From contig SADC01000003.1 in assembly GCA_004194705.1 (NCBI GenBank), forward strand, positions 62,001-126,000: DNA of 64,000 nt. The letters are read 5' to 3'. Of this stretch, positions 1-13,110 are shown one piece after another (the stretch's first letter is position 1; every line of letters begins with the position of its first letter). The translations under genes were made by a program, and so were the position numbers. This DNA is from Ditylenchus dipsaci. Taxonomy: Eukaryota; Nematoda; Chromadorea; Rhabditida; Anguinidae. Below the pieces are notes generated by a model. The model searched no databases and was not told the origin of the DNA. It saw nothing but the letters and a program-made list of their open reading frames with translations.

Positions 1-1852
1 CGTGCAAGATTAATTACTCTATTTTGCATTTCCTGGGGTTTTCCGAAACTCATAAACAGGGAACTCCCATTTTACAGCATTCTTTAGTGTACTCCGCACA
101 ACCAATCATTCAACTACTGTTTGCAAAAGCCTGAACTGGTTATATCAGAATCGAGAAAAGAAAAAAAACTCATGGAAAAATTCTGCAACACACTTTTATT
201 CGAACAGTAAGCAAACCTCTAGATGACGCACATACTGCACGACAATAAATTATAATTTTAAAATTAACTAAATAAAATACAGTCAAACTTTTATATAACG
301 ACACGCACAAGAAAACAAACATTTTTTTCACAGATTTTTCTTTGAACAGCAATAAGCAAACCTATAAATGACGTACATACTGCATTACAATAAATTATAA
401 TTTGAAAAATTAATTTGCATTTCTGCACTTCGGGGGGGGGGGGGGTGCTTGTTATTTTTAGCTGTGAATAGTGTTTTTAAGTCTCCTAAGTAATTTTTAT
501 ACGCTAAAACGATAAAAAAAACTTGTTTTCTAACGTTTGGCTTACTAGACAGTTAAGTTTTCGAAAACAAATTCAATCAAATATGTATAAATTTAGTTTT
601 CAATTTATTTTTAATATTTTTCTCAAAGAGTTTTTTTAAATATTTTTGCAGGATTCAGAACGATTTTTTAACTACCTTAAAATCATCTCAAAATAGGTGA
701 TGCGCTCTCTTAAAGTAGGTGATAACTTGCATTAAAGCAGTTCTCAAAGAGTGGGACGAAAAAGCGTTCCCACAAACACGATTTTGAACCACTATTAGAG
801 GTTTTACGGTATTCTCTATAATTTTTTTAATTATTGGATAATTTTCAAGTTATAAGGTAGATGATGAGAATTCGTTTGACACTAAATTTGGCCCTAAATT
901 TTTCGTGTATCGGCCGTTTTTTTAATTTTTTATCTTTCTGGTATACGACTCAATACAACAACAATACTTTTTTCGCGTCGGACTGACTATGTTGCTTTTT
1001 TCGGTTTGTGCTTAGGTGCAGCCTAAGTCAGAACGGACACAAACATGTTTCACGAAGTAAAAAAAGTCGACAACCATTCTGAAGAATGTCCTAACATACG
1101 TTAGCCTATACAGTGCCCAATCACAACCTAAAAAGGCAAAAAAGTATCATATTGCCATGTAGAGACAAAAAATTCTTCTCGCACTTAACTGCGCGGTTTA
1201 AAATTCAAGTTTGATCCCAAAAAGTGACAATAATTTTAAGTCCTCCATTTTCACTGCCACAGTTTTTCCTCACAGCCTTAGTGGTTTATCCGTAAATTCC
1301 TTTAAAAAAATTTGCTCAAAACTGTGAAATACCCGAAAGTCGCAAGTCTCTTTTGACAAAGTTATATGAGCCAATTTAAAACTTTTCTTTTGAAAAACTT
1401 GTTTTTTGTCGAGCTGTTTATCTCTTCACAGACTCTCTTGATGACATTTTTGTAGTTAGAGCAGACAAATTTTTAAATTGTGTCCATAGCAGGGGTGGTT
1501 AGTTACAACAATAGCACAAGCAGTAGAGATGAGTGAAAAAGAGACTCTCGCATTTAATCCCCATATTTAATATTCCGCGTGTGTCCTCCCCACTGTCGTC
1601 AACATTAGCAATAATACAGAACACAATGAAAATTCAGGATTTATAATCGGATGCTATTGCACAATACTTTTGCAAAGTTGATCAGTTTCAGGGTATATGT
1701 TTAAAAGGTCTACCGTATTTCCTCTAATAGCTGTCTTGTGCAGTGATTTTCCACCCGTCAAAAATCAGAAAATTTTCGGGTCAATCTCGAGATTTTTCGT
1801 TTCTCAGTTAAGTTCCTAACAGCGGAGCCACTAGAAAGAACATGGTGTTAAG
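1..1852. other. no gene seen; AT-rich intergenic DNA
   Basis: No exon-like open frame is visible. There is a 14-15 base G run at about 431-445 and two related AT-rich blocks (about 190-260 and 350-410) that share the text around 'cacatactgca'. Near 800-815 an isolated copy of the right end of the CCGTATTT repeat family (reads 'attagaggttttacggta') is present without a clear partner. Confidence 0.6.
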
Positions 1853-1854
1853 TA

Positions 1855-2248
1855 CAGTCCACTCTCGATTTAAGGACACTCAGGTGACCGGCCAAAGTTT
1901 TTTCCCACCGTGGGTCCTGATTTTTAAAATTCTTTCTGTTTTGACAGTCAGGTCCCAAATATTACAAGCATTCCGATTTTGCCAATCGTTTTTCGGAAAT
2001 TTAAAATTTTTTCTTCTAAAAAATGAATAAGTCGATTTAAGGACAGGGTTTTTCAAAAATTCATGTCCTTAAATCGAGTTTTTGTTTCTTCAAGAGGAAA
2101 AATTTTGAATTTATGAAAAACGATTGGCAAAGTCGTAATCCTTGCAACATTTGGGACCAGACTGTCAAAACAGAACTGGCAAAAAAATTTAAAAAATCGG
2201 GGTAAATAGGTGGGAACAAACTTCTGTCCTTAAATCGAGAGTGGACTG
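1855..2248. mobile_element. TA-flanked MITE, CAGTCCACTCTCGA termini
   Basis: The ends are long inverted repeats starting CAGTCCACTCTCGATT and closing with the reverse complement, flanked on both sides by TA (1853-1854 and 2249-2250). The interior also folds back (the 'gtccttaaatcgag' text recurs inverted). TA duplication with CAGT ends is the signature of Tc1/mariner-pogo (Tigger-like) non-autonomous elements. It has no coding capacity. Confidence 0.85.
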
Positions 2249-2647
2249 TACGTGCTTTTTGGCCGATTTTTACAGATCCTTTTTATTACACAAAAAACAA
2301 ATTTTATAAATTCGACTATTAAAAAGTTTCGCCCAGCTGGGACAAAAAAGAAAAGAGCCTAGGACAGAGAGAAAGACGGTTGTCAATAATTGATGCAACT
2401 ACTCCTTTAAAAACCAGGAGCTTTTTTGCACTTGCACTAGAAACTCTTTTTCTCCCTGCACACAACCCAATTCGGCAAAATGCCATACACACGTGTTATG
2501 TAAAAAAGGATGCTGCTAAACTTTAAAGATTGTGTCCAGTTCTAGTGGTTAATTGAGACAAGAAAATTCTTTTTTATAAAGGTTTATCAAGTTTGATGTT
2601 TACACTTAAATAATTTGTTTTCATTCATATTTTTTATATATTTGATA

Positions 2648-2798
2648 TCACACTCGATTTAATGGCCACTTCTGTAGGCTCGATTTGACTGCAATTACAA
2701 AAAATATAAGTAACTATACCCTCGATATAAGTGCCTATTCGATTTAACTAGGGTCGGTCCAAATGGGAGAGAGGAGTTAAATCTGGGGTTGACTATAG
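2648..2798. mobile_element. degenerate TA/CAGT-family remnant
   Basis: Text of the type 'ctcgatataagtgcc' and 'ctcgatttaactagg' followed by 'ttgactatag' resembles the interior and right end of the TA-flanked MITE family at 1855. The left end is not clear. Confidence 0.4.
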
Positions 2799-2811
2799 TG
2801 TGCTTATGCTG

Positions 2812-3366
2812 TTTAGGGACCCCTCAGAAATTATTAAAAAGTCACCCCAAACTACAGCCTAGACTACTTTTTTCTGCTTAATACGAAAAAAAACATTTCT
2901 GAATAGTTTTTATTCCAAAATTTACAATTAAAAAAATTATTATTTGAAATTTTATTTGATTCTTTGAAATTTTTTTTGTCAAAATTAGATGGCATTCTAG
3001 GGTATTTTTTTTGGTTATTTATCACATTTAGATTTACGCAAGGGTATGTAACTCAATATATAAATCAAAGGTGTTTTTCTGAGTTTTTAAATTTCGAAAA
3101 ATATTTATGAGTCCGTCCAACCATGCGCGGGCCTACCCTTGCCCAAGCGTTAATTGATAAATCAAAGAAAAGTGACCCTAATTTACCTTGAAAATACTAT
3201 CTAAATTTGAGGTGTTGCAGTCAATTTTTTAAAAGAAGAGCTTAAATCTTTAAATTAGAAACTATTGAGACATGTTTCTTGTATCGTGTTATTCAGAAAA
3301 AAAAGTAGTCTAAAACGTGGCTTGGGTCATTCTTCAAAAAATTTTTTGAAGGGATCCCTGAACAGC
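2812..3366. repeat. palindromic foldback element
   Basis: The arms are inverted: 'gtttagggacccct' and 'actacttttttctg' near the left end are mirrored by 'agaaaaaaaagtagtc' and 'gggatccctgaacag' at the right. The interior is AT-rich and non-coding. Superfamily not determined. Confidence 0.6.
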
Positions 3367-4052
3367 AGAAGTACAGACTGTAGTATAGTTAAGAGTGGTG
3401 TCACAAAAAATTGTGTTCCAAAAAATTTTATACATTTTAATTAGAAAATTTCTTTTTAAATTTCATCACATATTATTTTTAATAGTTGTTTTAATTTTGC
3501 TGTGTTCACAAAAAACCGAATCTACTTTCTTGAAAGCTTGGCATTTTTTAAAAAAAAATATTTCATAAAAGTGTGAAAGCAGCATGGCTTTTTAATTTTT
3601 CTTTTCGTATTTTATTTTTTCTACATTTACAAATGCAGACATTTAAAATAAAAAATACGCTTATTTGATAAGCAATCAGTAGCCGTTTCATGCACGCACA
3701 CCTACTATTTTTACAATCGATTTAGTTGTAGCTTTGAGTTATCACGCTTTTTTATCGTCTTGTTCCAATTAAAATTTTGTGGCCACTTTTTAATAGCTTT
3801 TGACGCACACACTATTACAGAACAATAGTTGAGGGGAAAGGTATTTGCAATCAGTGTCTTGCTCTTTTAACAATGCACATGTCAGCAACATTTTGAAATC
3901 TAACTGTTTATTACTTTATTAGATGAGTGTTCTTTACTACCTAGATTGTTGAGATCCAACAACTTGTTTCTGGCACTCTGATATTTAGACAACAATATTT
4001 TTTAAGTGAAGTAGCGTTTGTGAGATTACCTTTGAACTATTGCTTAAAACTA

Positions 4053-4136
4053 TGAAATAAACCTCGATATAACGCCATCCCCAAAAGTTCGTTCCCGCCA
4101 TCTGTTTTCAAAAAAGGGTGTCGTTGTATCGAGGTT
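4053..4136. repeat. short hairpin, 'cctcgatataacg' ends
   Basis: 'aacctcgatataacg' at the left is answered by 'gtcgttgtatcgaggtt' at the right. It looks like a relative of the TA/CAGT MITE set that has lost its outermost CAGTC bases. The rest of 3370-5175 shows no gene. Confidence 0.5.
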
Positions 4137-5179
4137 TTGTTTTTTAAATGACGAAAACTTTTAATTTTTAATTATAATAACTAACTGTAGGTTTGACAAA
4201 AAAAACTAGAAAAGTTGTTTTATTAAATGCCACCTTTTCTTCAATGAATTTTTTGTCTTTCCAATTTGCAAAAAAAAATTATTGTTTTTTTTCTAGTTTA
4301 GCAACTATTGTCACCTTTTCTTCTTGCGTCAAACACATTTTTTGGATTGGTTAGTTTGTGTTACTGATCAAAGCTTCCAATCAGCCACTAAAAATTGAAT
4401 ATTTTGTAGGGATAGAATAAATTTTATGGTGCTACTACTACCAATAGTGATGGAGGGGGGCTCAGGAAATCGGATTATGGTTATGCGTGTGTTTGTATCA
4501 GCCCTCTGCAAAACAACACCATTATATTTGCGTTTATGAGTTGTGGAGAAAGCTGTAGATGGGCACAATGTGTACAACCACCACAAAGTTGTATCGCCTC
4601 CATTTCTCTTTTATTCCTATTGTAAACTTTCGAGTTTTTCATGTTTTAAAAATGCACTTATGGTTGGAAAATGGGTAAAAAGGCATCTGAATGCTTTTCA
4701 TTAAATATTGACTGGAAAAAAGTTTCTGATTTTCAACTTTCAAAAGCTAATTCGTATGGCTCTGATGTAAAATGTTGAGGCATACTGAAAGTGCTCTTTT
4801 CTCCATAAAAATTGCACATTAGCTTACAAGGGAAGAACCCTGACTGTGACCTAGGTTTTTTTCGATAAATTTTTTTATGCGCGTATTTTTATAGAGCGTG
4901 CCCGAGTCACATGTGAAATTAACTCCCCACCTCTGAAACTCAATAAAAATTTGAGGAATGACCCATGGCCTAAGGGTCAGCTATGAAAAACCATGATAGG
5001 TATGGAGGTGTTTTAGAACTTTGAGTGACCCTTGTTCCACGTTTTGTGGACCTCCAGAGCTGGGAGCCAGATTTTCCAAAAACTTGGGAAGGCTCTAGAA
5101 TAATACGCAGAAAAAAATTGTCATTGAAGTTCCTCCAGGTCACAGCTAAGATTTCTTGTGTAAAAAAGCTATTTCAGTA

Positions 5180-5416
5180 CCGTATTTCCTCTAGAAGAGC
5201 GGCATCCCCTAATTCAAAATCGTGTTTTTGGCGTTGTGTTTTTACCTATTTTTATGACTGTTCTTAGACAAGCTACTACTCAATTTTTAGCGCATTTCAC
5301 TGACTACATAATGGGTGGTAAGTTGCCTGAGAGCAGTCTTCAAAAAGTGGGTCGAAAACTCGATGCCAAGAACATGATTTTAAACGAGAGGCTACTGCTC
5401 TATTAGTGAGAATACG
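5180..5416. mobile_element. CCGTATTTCC-family MITE, degenerate right end
   Basis: It starts TA|CCGTATTTCCTCTAGAAG and ends near 'ctattagtgagaatacg'. It is a diverged member of the family whose exact boundaries are shown at 20201-20445. No open frame of its own. Confidence 0.55.
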
Positions 5417-6439
5417 ATATATGCTTTCTTATTTTGACCACATCTTTTGAATTTTCTAAATTCTGTTTCCACAATCTTTTGCGAAAATTTTTTTACTTTT
5501 TTTGTTTGCGCATCTAGAAGTCTGTTTGATGTCTTTGGCTAAAACAAATTGCTAGAAACTGGCATAAAATACACAAAATCACTTTGCCAAAATATCGAAA
5601 ATGTTACAAAAATGAGGAGACCAATAGGTGGCAAATTAAAGTTTCAACCTTTCCCGTTTTCGGACAACAGTATAAAAGCCCTTGAAATAACCGGATTCAA
5701 GCTATTTTACAAATTGCACTGGCTCAAAAATATCTTAGGTAAGTGCTTTTCACAAAAATTATTTGGAATGATTGAACTAGGTTGGAAGTTGAAGACCTGG
5801 ATACCCAAACTATTTGTTGAGTACATGTGAGTGTGTAGTAGGAGTGTGAGTGTGTAAGTTTTGCGTGTTCAAAGTGAGCCACTTGTGAGGCAACCAAGAC
5901 TAGAAACACTTGGACTTTTTCCCTGAAAAGTGAGTAAGTCTTCATCTTGAACATAAAGCTTTTTTTGCTTGTAAACAATCCTACCTGTCTCAACAAAAAG
6001 TTATATTCTTCACATTTGAACTTTTATTGTACGTTTTGAAAAAAATGCTTCAAATTAAGCTATCAGGTTTTTTATTGATAGCCAACTTTATTTGATTAAT
6101 TGCTGTTTATATTGTTCATTAACTTTTTTTGACTATATTTAATTGAGTTGAAAAACTTTTACAAAACAAGCATATTTAGATTTTTATAAATTTCCGGATT
6201 TTTCTGCTCTGAACTGACCTTATTTTTAATTTTGAGCTTCGGATCGGATTTCTGAGAAAAAAACAGAATACGAAATCAGATTTCAACCGAATTCCGGTCC
6301 AGTCGTCACCCTCAATAAATAGTGCGCAAGCTATAAGTGTTTATGGGTATTTCATAAGTTTTTAATGGCAGGGACAATAGTTCATAATTATTAACAAAAT
6401 AGATTTCACTACTTAAAAAATATAGACGCTACCACACCC

Positions 6440-6580
6440 AATAATTTTTCAGGCACCCCTGAAACCATACCTTTTTTTTTTAAATCTAAAATTAGGGTGG
6501 GTTGTCCCTGAGTTTGATTCCTAGGGTCCTAAGCCTAAGCTTAATTGCTAAGCCTGAAAATTATTGGAGGGGGTATTCCC
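6440..6580. repeat. inverted repeat around 'cctgaaaattattgg'
   Basis: 'ccaataatttttcaggc' at the left is mirrored by 'gcctgaaaattattgg' at the right. Short non-coding foldback. Confidence 0.6.
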
Positions 6581-7442
6581 AAGTAGCTGATTTTGTCGCT
6601 GCTACGGGGTAAATCCGAGTAGCGCCAAAATATAGGCATTTTTACTTTCGATAGACACTTATTTCTTTACAAATACTTAATGTATTTTTAATGTGTTACT
6701 TAATGTATTCTTAATTTTTTTGCGGGAATGTTCGATGACAGCTTTTGATCAACTTACCTGTTTTACGTGACATTCATGAAAAAAATTAGACCCAAAAAAT
6801 AATCCTATCATTTTTCATATAAAAATTGATTTTAAACTTTTTTCTGACAAAAAATCATTTAAATTAGCCAATTAAGCTCTTAATAATTTCTAGTCGAACT
6901 GATAATTTTCCCTATAAACTAGAAACTATGACGTCTTTTTATCCATGAAATAACTTTCATGTCTTGAAAACCACAAAACATTTAAATATGACATTTTCCT
7001 TATTCTTTTACAAAATAAAAACCTTTCAAAACGTATTTCCTTTTTGTAAAACATTGCCAAGATTATTCTAAATCAGAAATTATTGCTCAAATGTTGTGTT
7101 GTTTTGTTCAGCCACTCCCGTCTTATAAATGACATATTATAAAAAGTGTTTTTATCAGTCATTATCACTAATTTAGTTGCTTAATGACAAAACGTCTTTG
7201 CGGAAATTATTTCCAAGTACGCCAAAATTAAATTTAATGCAATTAATTTTTCTACTCTTTTTAATTTTAAAGCTAATAAAAAGTTTAAAATAAACCTTAT
7301 ACTTTATTAACGTCAATCCATCCAATTAATCGGGTATTTTCTTGTAAATAACCGGTTTAACTCGATTGAATTAATACTCATTTAAAAATTTAGCTTTTAT
7401 GCTACAGTAAAACATAAATATGAAGTATCTGCTTGGGATACA

Positions 7443-7754
7443 CAGTCACACCGCGTTTAGAATTTCTTCCCTTCAAATGTGTTCTCGCCCAAGGTCCGAC
7501 ACTTGTTTTTACACACTTTTTGAAATGTTTTGGAAAATGTGAGATAAATCACAAAAATTACAATTTTGTCAAACATTTTTAAAGGGTCGTTTGAGAATTT
7601 TGGTAAAGCCACCGGCAAAATTGGAATCCTTGCTATTTTTCGGATTAAACTTGCAAATCCAATTTGTCAAAGCCTTTCAAAAGTGGGTTGAATAAGTGTC
7701 GGACCCTAGGCAGGAACGAACTCGAGTGGTTGGAGATTAAACGAGCTTTGACTG
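7443..7754. mobile_element. CAGTCA-type MITE
   Basis: It begins 'cagtcacaccgcgttt' and ends 'acgagctttgactg' before TA. Inside, 'gtccgacacttg' recurs inverted as 'aagtgtcggacc'. The 'tgtcggac...aggcaggaacgaac' block is shared with copies near 12430 and 50910. Confidence 0.6.
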
Positions 7755-8427
7755 TAGCTGGGGCAATACCATGTAAAAATGATCAATTTTTATGAAACAA
7801 TTATTATACCAAGTGATAGCGGAAATTATGTCTAAGTATGATTTTCATCAAAAATGATTAGATCAAGTCAAATAAAGCGGACTGAAATGATGCAAGGACA
7901 TAGGACATGTTTGGCACTTTTGTTGCATCATCATTATTTATTTAAATTTGAAGTGGATAATCTTTTGATATCCACTTGTTGATTTGTGGTGTGTGAGCGG
8001 TCAATTGTCTTGTTCACCAAATTGATCTCAGGGAAGAGAGCACTGACGTAGATTCTTTTGTTTTGTTTCTTGTTCTCTGGTTATGACTTTTGCAGCCATA
8101 TTATTTTATGCAATTTCAATTATGACATAATTTTTTGTTAAGACTGATTAACAAATCTATCCAAATAGCTTTCAATGGACTTTGAGGCATTTTTGCTGAC
8201 TGTTCTTTATTTACAACAAGATCCTTTTTTGAGAAATATTAGCAGTAGCTGTGCTAGCTATCTATTAGACTATCAACAAACAAACAAAATACTAAAATAT
8301 TTATTTATACATTGACACATAAATACATATGTGACTCACTGCCATTTTCTTACCGAATTATCTTTTAACTATATTTATCTACTGAGCTTTTGCTATACTA
8401 GAAACAAATTTTGGGTGGTATTTAATT

Positions 8428-8640
8428 ATGCTGTCAAAACAGATCTACTGCCAAAAATCTGAATTTCGATGCCGAAAATGTCAATAATGCTGCCAAAATA
8501 TTAATTTTGGTTGCCAAATTAATCGTCACTAATTCATATTTAGGCAGCCAAATTCATATTTTAGGGCAGCAGGTTTGTTTTGGCAGCAGAAACTGAAAAT
8601 TTCGGCAGCTAAATTAAGTATTCTGGTAGAAGAATACAAT
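8428..8640. repeat. palindromic minisatellite, unit 'gctgccaaaat'
   Basis: Direct copies of 'ctgccaaaat' in the left half are mirrored by 'ttttggcagc' copies in the right half. Non-coding tandem-repeat foldback. Confidence 0.6.
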
Positions 8641-8865
8641 ATTATTTCGTCCGGCAAGTCCGTGCGGTTATTTTCACACAAAATTTTTGTGGCATTGTAT
8701 TTTTTCTATAACTTTGATGACCATATTTCAAAAGTTAACCACTTATTTTGTAGCTGAAATCAACTTTTAAAAAACGGTATAAATTTTTTTTAGAAAAAAC
8801 ACAATGCCACAAAAATCTCTTTTAAAAATAACCCCATGGACTTTCCGGACAACCTAATATTGGTC
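8641..8865. repeat. foldback, 'gtccggcaagtccgtgc' family
   Basis: Arms around 'atttttgtggcattgt' and 'acaatgccacaaaaat' are inverted. The terminal block 'ccggcaagtccgtgc' recurs at about 31190-31225 inside an ELYS intron, so this is a dispersed family. Confidence 0.6.
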
Positions 8866-9537
8866 TATATTTTTCAAGAAAATTTTAAAATTTCATACAA
8901 AAGTCTACTTTTACGCATGCATCCATATCACGTGCTTTAGATTTTTCTGCTTTTGTTCACACATATTTTGTTGTGTGGAAGGGTTTCTTGTTTACTTGAT
9001 TCCTTAGACAAGTTTTTGGCTCTTCTATTTGCGCATCATCAGCAAATAGTAGCAGATTCGAATTTCTGATAAAAAAAAGTTTCCTCCCTCGCTTTTCGGT
9101 CCAATCAAACCAAATAGGTCATGCTTTTTATTTCTGACAGAAAAAATATAAAGGTTTAAAAATCAACAGTGTTTTGCAAGCATGAAACAAAAAACAAATT
9201 GGATTTCCAGAATAATGATAAGTTGCAAGAGGCTGAAAATTTCGGAATGGTTAAACCTCTGCGGAATCATAAACCAAATTTTTTGCGGACCTCAAACATA
9301 AAAATATTTTTAGACTCGACTAAAAATTTGATGTAATTTCATTGCTTTTAAATTTTTTGAGCTCAAACATAAAACAATGTTTTTAGTTCTGTAAGTTTAA
9401 GGTTTCGAAAAAATTTTAGTGCGATACACAGTTGACCCTCTCTAATGTGTCATGCCCATAATCGGACATTATCTAGCATTTAGCCCACTTTCTTATCTAA
9501 TAAGACACAATTAACTGTAACGTGAAAATTTTGTTAA

Positions 9538-9832
9538 AGAACCATAGCCATTGCCGACAACGAGAATTTCACACGTTTGAATGCGCGCGGGACACTTTTT
9601 TATTTGTTATTCATTTTGAAATGAAGGTACTCAGATTAAACAAATCACTTGTTAGTGCAGTGGTAAAGAGCGTCAACCAGTCCTAATTGCTAGTGGGTGG
9701 ATTCCCAATGCCGGCTTGCTTTTTTGATGATTTGACTATTAGTTTACTAAAAAATACTACTGAATATTTTGGCATTAAAAGTGGTGTCCGGCGCGCATTC
9801 AAATTCTCATTGTCGGCGACGGCTATGGTCCT
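9538..9832. mobile_element. TTAA-flanked palindromic MITE
   Basis: The element reads AGAACCATAGCC...GGCTATGGTCCT with TTAA on both sides (9534-9537 and 9833-9836). The arms extend about 60 bp ('tgccgacaacgagaat' against 'attctcattgtcggc'). TTAA duplication is characteristic of piggyBac-type transposition. The core holds a tRNA-like stretch. A degenerate CAGT-type element (9428-9520) lies just upstream. Confidence 0.7.
9655..9722 (+). other. tRNA-like sequence inside a MITE
   Basis: 'tagtgcagtggtaaag' resembles an RNA polymerase III A box, and 'ggtggattccca' about 45 bases later is a weak B box. No complete cloverleaf can be drawn, so I call it tRNA-like rather than a tRNA gene. Confidence 0.3.
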
Positions 9833-9836
9833 TTAA

Positions 9837-10046
9837 ATATCCTCTAATAAAGCGGCCTACTCGACTTTGAGAACCTATACCTCACCCCAGAGCAAATATC
9901 TTGCAAAGCTGTTTATTGCTTTTCTTCAACTCCCACGAAATTTTGAATTTTCACCCGAAAACATCAAGATCGACCTCAATTTTTTTTTCCGAGTTTTAGG
10001 CGTTCAACAAATAAGTCGGCCGACCACCTTATTACAGGAAATACGG
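9837..10046. mobile_element. CCGTATTTCC-family MITE, left end truncated
   Basis: The interior matches the family consensus (block 'gaacctatacctca', then 'tgcaaagctgttta') and the right end reads 'ttattacaggaaatacgg'|TA. The left terminus is damaged, starting only at 'cctctaataaagcgg', directly beside the TTAA element. Confidence 0.65.
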
Positions 10047-10347
10047 TAATCGAAAATTTTTCAAATCATTCGGAAGGCCTAGATTAGCGTGCCAAATTGT
10101 GTTTTGGTTTGGATCCATCTAAGGACGCGAAATTTTTTAGAACTGTCTGTTGCATTTACATGTTTTATAATAATTTATTTGTCTCATTTTTGAAAAATTT
10201 ATTCAGATAAATTGTTTCCCGGTGTATTTACTTTTCTATATTACTCAAGGAGAAACTACTTACAGACTTTATAAATTGTTTTTTATTCCAAGTGCCCTAT
10301 CTAGCTTGTCGTGAACATTTATTATCTTATTATCTGCCATAATATTC

Positions 10348-10705
10348 ATGATGGACCACGACTTTTGGGAAGAACAGAAGTCAGTTTTGCTGAGTGCTGC
10401 AGCGGCAAGTACAACTCACCCACACATCAATGACCCAAATGATGTATTGTGCCCAAGTATTTGAGCTATGAACAAGAAGAACTAGACAATGAAGCTGATT
10501 TTGAAGATGAAATGGACAATGAAGAGGAATTTGAGTCATCTAATAACTTACTAAGGCAAATGTTAGCTGAGGCTGATGAGGCCGGCACTAGCTTCTACCA
10601 ACAAATTGCTGGATTGAATGGTCAAGGAGAGGCAATGCAGCACATGATTATTCAAAACCACCAACAACACCAATTGAAATTCCTCAAGATGTCTACAAAA
10701 GACAG
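10348..10705 (+). CDS. probable 5' exon of nuclear receptor A (acidic A/B region)
   Basis: An ATG at 10348 opens a frame starting MMDHDFWEEQK. It runs to about 10452 and then continues in the next frame as a Glu/Asp-rich segment (about 85 residues with runs such as EDEMDNEEEF, then Gln/His-rich). The two frames join if one base is added at the CCC run at 10452-10454. The exon closes at donor CAG|GTAAAA (10706). Its phase (2) fits exactly with the acceptor at 13576, where the added G completes a codon and the next codon is the ATG of the receptor exon. I therefore infer a long, acidic N-terminal A/B domain. It could instead be an unrelated small gene; no homologue recognised. Confidence 0.5.
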
Positions 10706-10862
10706 GTAAAATTTTATTTTTCATAAAAAAATAGTCGTGAAGATTTACCGCATTTTTTCGATTGCAGCATCCGGGAATTCTATTAACTTCTTTGTTCATT
10801 TTTGTGTGTTTTGTAATCTCTGACCACAAAAACCTAAAGCCTCAGTAACTCACAGCTAACTA

Positions 10863-11072
10863 CCGTATTTCCTCTAAAAAGTGCCTCCCCCCTCGACTTT
10901 GAGCTATTGTGTCTCGGAGTTTATATTTTTTGGAACGTGTTTTTTTTTCGTTATCTTAGTTCCCGTAAGCTCTACTGATTCCACATTTTAGATTTTGGAT
11001 TTTCACCCAACAATTTCAAAATGACTCTTATCAAAAATAAGCTCCCCGGGGCGGCAATCAGAGGAAATACGG
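10863..11072. mobile_element. CCGTATTTCC-family MITE
   Basis: TA|CCGTATTTCCTCTAAAAA ... 'agaggaaatacgg'|TA. The standard family interior is present ('agctctactgattcc', then 'ttttcacccaac'). It lies in the first large intron of receptor A if the 5' exon is correct. Confidence 0.75.
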
Positions 11073-12119
11073 TAACTACAACACTCATACCTTTTCTAGG
11101 GATGTGGTCACAATTCTTGGTCTTGGATGCGGTCGACTTTTTTGAACTTCTTTTGTGATCAAAAATTATTTTTCTAGAATTATTTTTCATGTTTTTTATA
11201 CCAAACAATAGCACAGGATCCATACTTTCTTCTAAATTAAAAATTTTTTAAATTTATTTGACAAAAATGTATGTGATAGCACAAAAATTGTGGGTTGGTC
11301 GAGAACTATAGAAATAAATATTTTTAAATATTTTTGGTGTACATGACAGCTTATATCCTGAGCTATTGGTTTGTGTAAAAAATACAAAAAATAATTCTAG
11401 AAAAAAACATATCTGATCACAAGTAAAGTTCAAAAAGTCGACTTTGATAAACACCAGTGAATGTGACCAGTGGTCTGTTTTTATGGAAAGGGAAACTTTG
11501 TGAAATTAGTTTTGTCTTTGGCTTTTTAAGCTTATAAATCATGGTCCAGTTCCACAAGTAGCTGTGTATCTTCGATAAAAAATTTATTAAAAAATCGAAT
11601 TCCTCGGATATTTGACAACACTAAAATAAGCTGACACAAAATAAGTCAGCTCACCCACCAACTTTATTAAGCAGACAAGATTGTTAGCATTGCTTTGAAA
11701 TTATTTACTTGTTTGTTTATCCAATTTTTCTTTTTGATGACATCCTCTGCCCTACCCCTTCAAATCAATTCCCGTTGTTACCAATTGAATGGAGCACTCG
11801 AGAACTATCAGTGGAAAGTTCTGTGTTGCCTCCCTTTGTATTGGGTGGGTTAGGTGTGTGTGTGCATGTAGGATAAGCGTGATGATGCTGTTACTACTAT
11901 TATTACCACTGCCCCAATCATAAAGGATAGGCGGGTTACGTTAGGGAAACTCCCCCTCCCTTCTTTATTGCTTCTTGTTGCTAGTATAGTCCATCAAGGG
12001 TTCTCTGTGTCCCTTACTCTTTACCTGTTTTTTTATCTGTATCTATTTTTAATTGTTTGTGGATTTAATTTTTTGGAAAAAATATATAGTATGTAATTTT
12101 CGGTATCGAATTCAATGTA

Positions 12120-12260
12120 CCGTATATGCTCTAATACCCCTCCCCCCCTCAATTATTTGACTAGGATTTCAGAGTTACGTTCCTTTCTGATTTACAATTT
12201 CAAGATTTTTCAGGGGTTGAAAAATAACCCCCTCGCAGGGGATTAATAGAGCATACACGG
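12120..12260. mobile_element. CCGTATATGC-variant MITE
   Basis: The left end CCGTATATGCTCTAATAC and right end 'attaatagagcatacacgg' share the variant bases ATATGC that the canonical family lacks. Length about 141 bp. A CAGT-type half element ending 'gaggtttgactg' follows at about 12270-12490. Confidence 0.7.
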
Positions 12261-13110
12261 TATCTAATTTTTTGGTCAAACTTTTACCAACTTTTTTTTC
12301 CGACTCATTTTCCCAACTCCCCAATTCTCCCAAATGTTTAGAGGTTTCTTTAAAGAAACAACCGCAAAAATTTAAATTTAGGACCACACTGTCTAAAAAT
12401 AATAAATAAAAGACCGAAATAAAGGCAAAAATGTCGGACGCTAGGCAGGAACGAACTTGAGGTGGGGCCATTGAAAGAGGTTTGACTGTGAAATAATATT
12501 GACGAAAATTTTAAAATTTAATATCAAATTTAAAACCACAAGAAAAATATTTCAATACTTTTTTAATCAGTACTTTTAAATTTACAACTTATATCAACCT
12601 TACTAGCCACAAATTTTTTGATAAAAAAGTCTATAAAAATGTAGGAACAAGAATATCTTTACATGCATCCTTAACTATAATTTTTTTTAATCAAATTTGC
12701 TGCTTACCTCATTTGTGTTGTGCAAGTGTGATCTATTTTTTCTTTCCATTCATTATCAATTTTTTGTTAATTAGATTCATTACTTTTTATCTTTCTGATT
12801 TTCCCAGCCTTCTTGCTCTGTTCCAATGTCTTTGCTGTTAATAAAAAGTAGATAGTCACCCGGTTTATCGATTTCACTTCAAATCTTCCGCAAAACTACT
12901 ACCTCGTGTCTTTGTTTTCAAAAGCCAAAATGTATTTTTTTAATTAATTAACTATAAGTTTTTGATTACAAAATAAATTGAAAGTTTCTTTTTATTCAAT
13001 TTTTTAAATTGTGAGGTTTAGGAGATTAATTTTTTACATGAGTCATTACCAGAAAATCACCAAACATTTAGACCTTGTTTTTTGCAATACTGTTGACTTT
13101 AGGTATACAG

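Noticed and set aside
4368..4586. Minus-strand 72-codon frame
   Set aside because: No splice signals, motif or composition bias distinguishes it from chance in AT-rich DNA.
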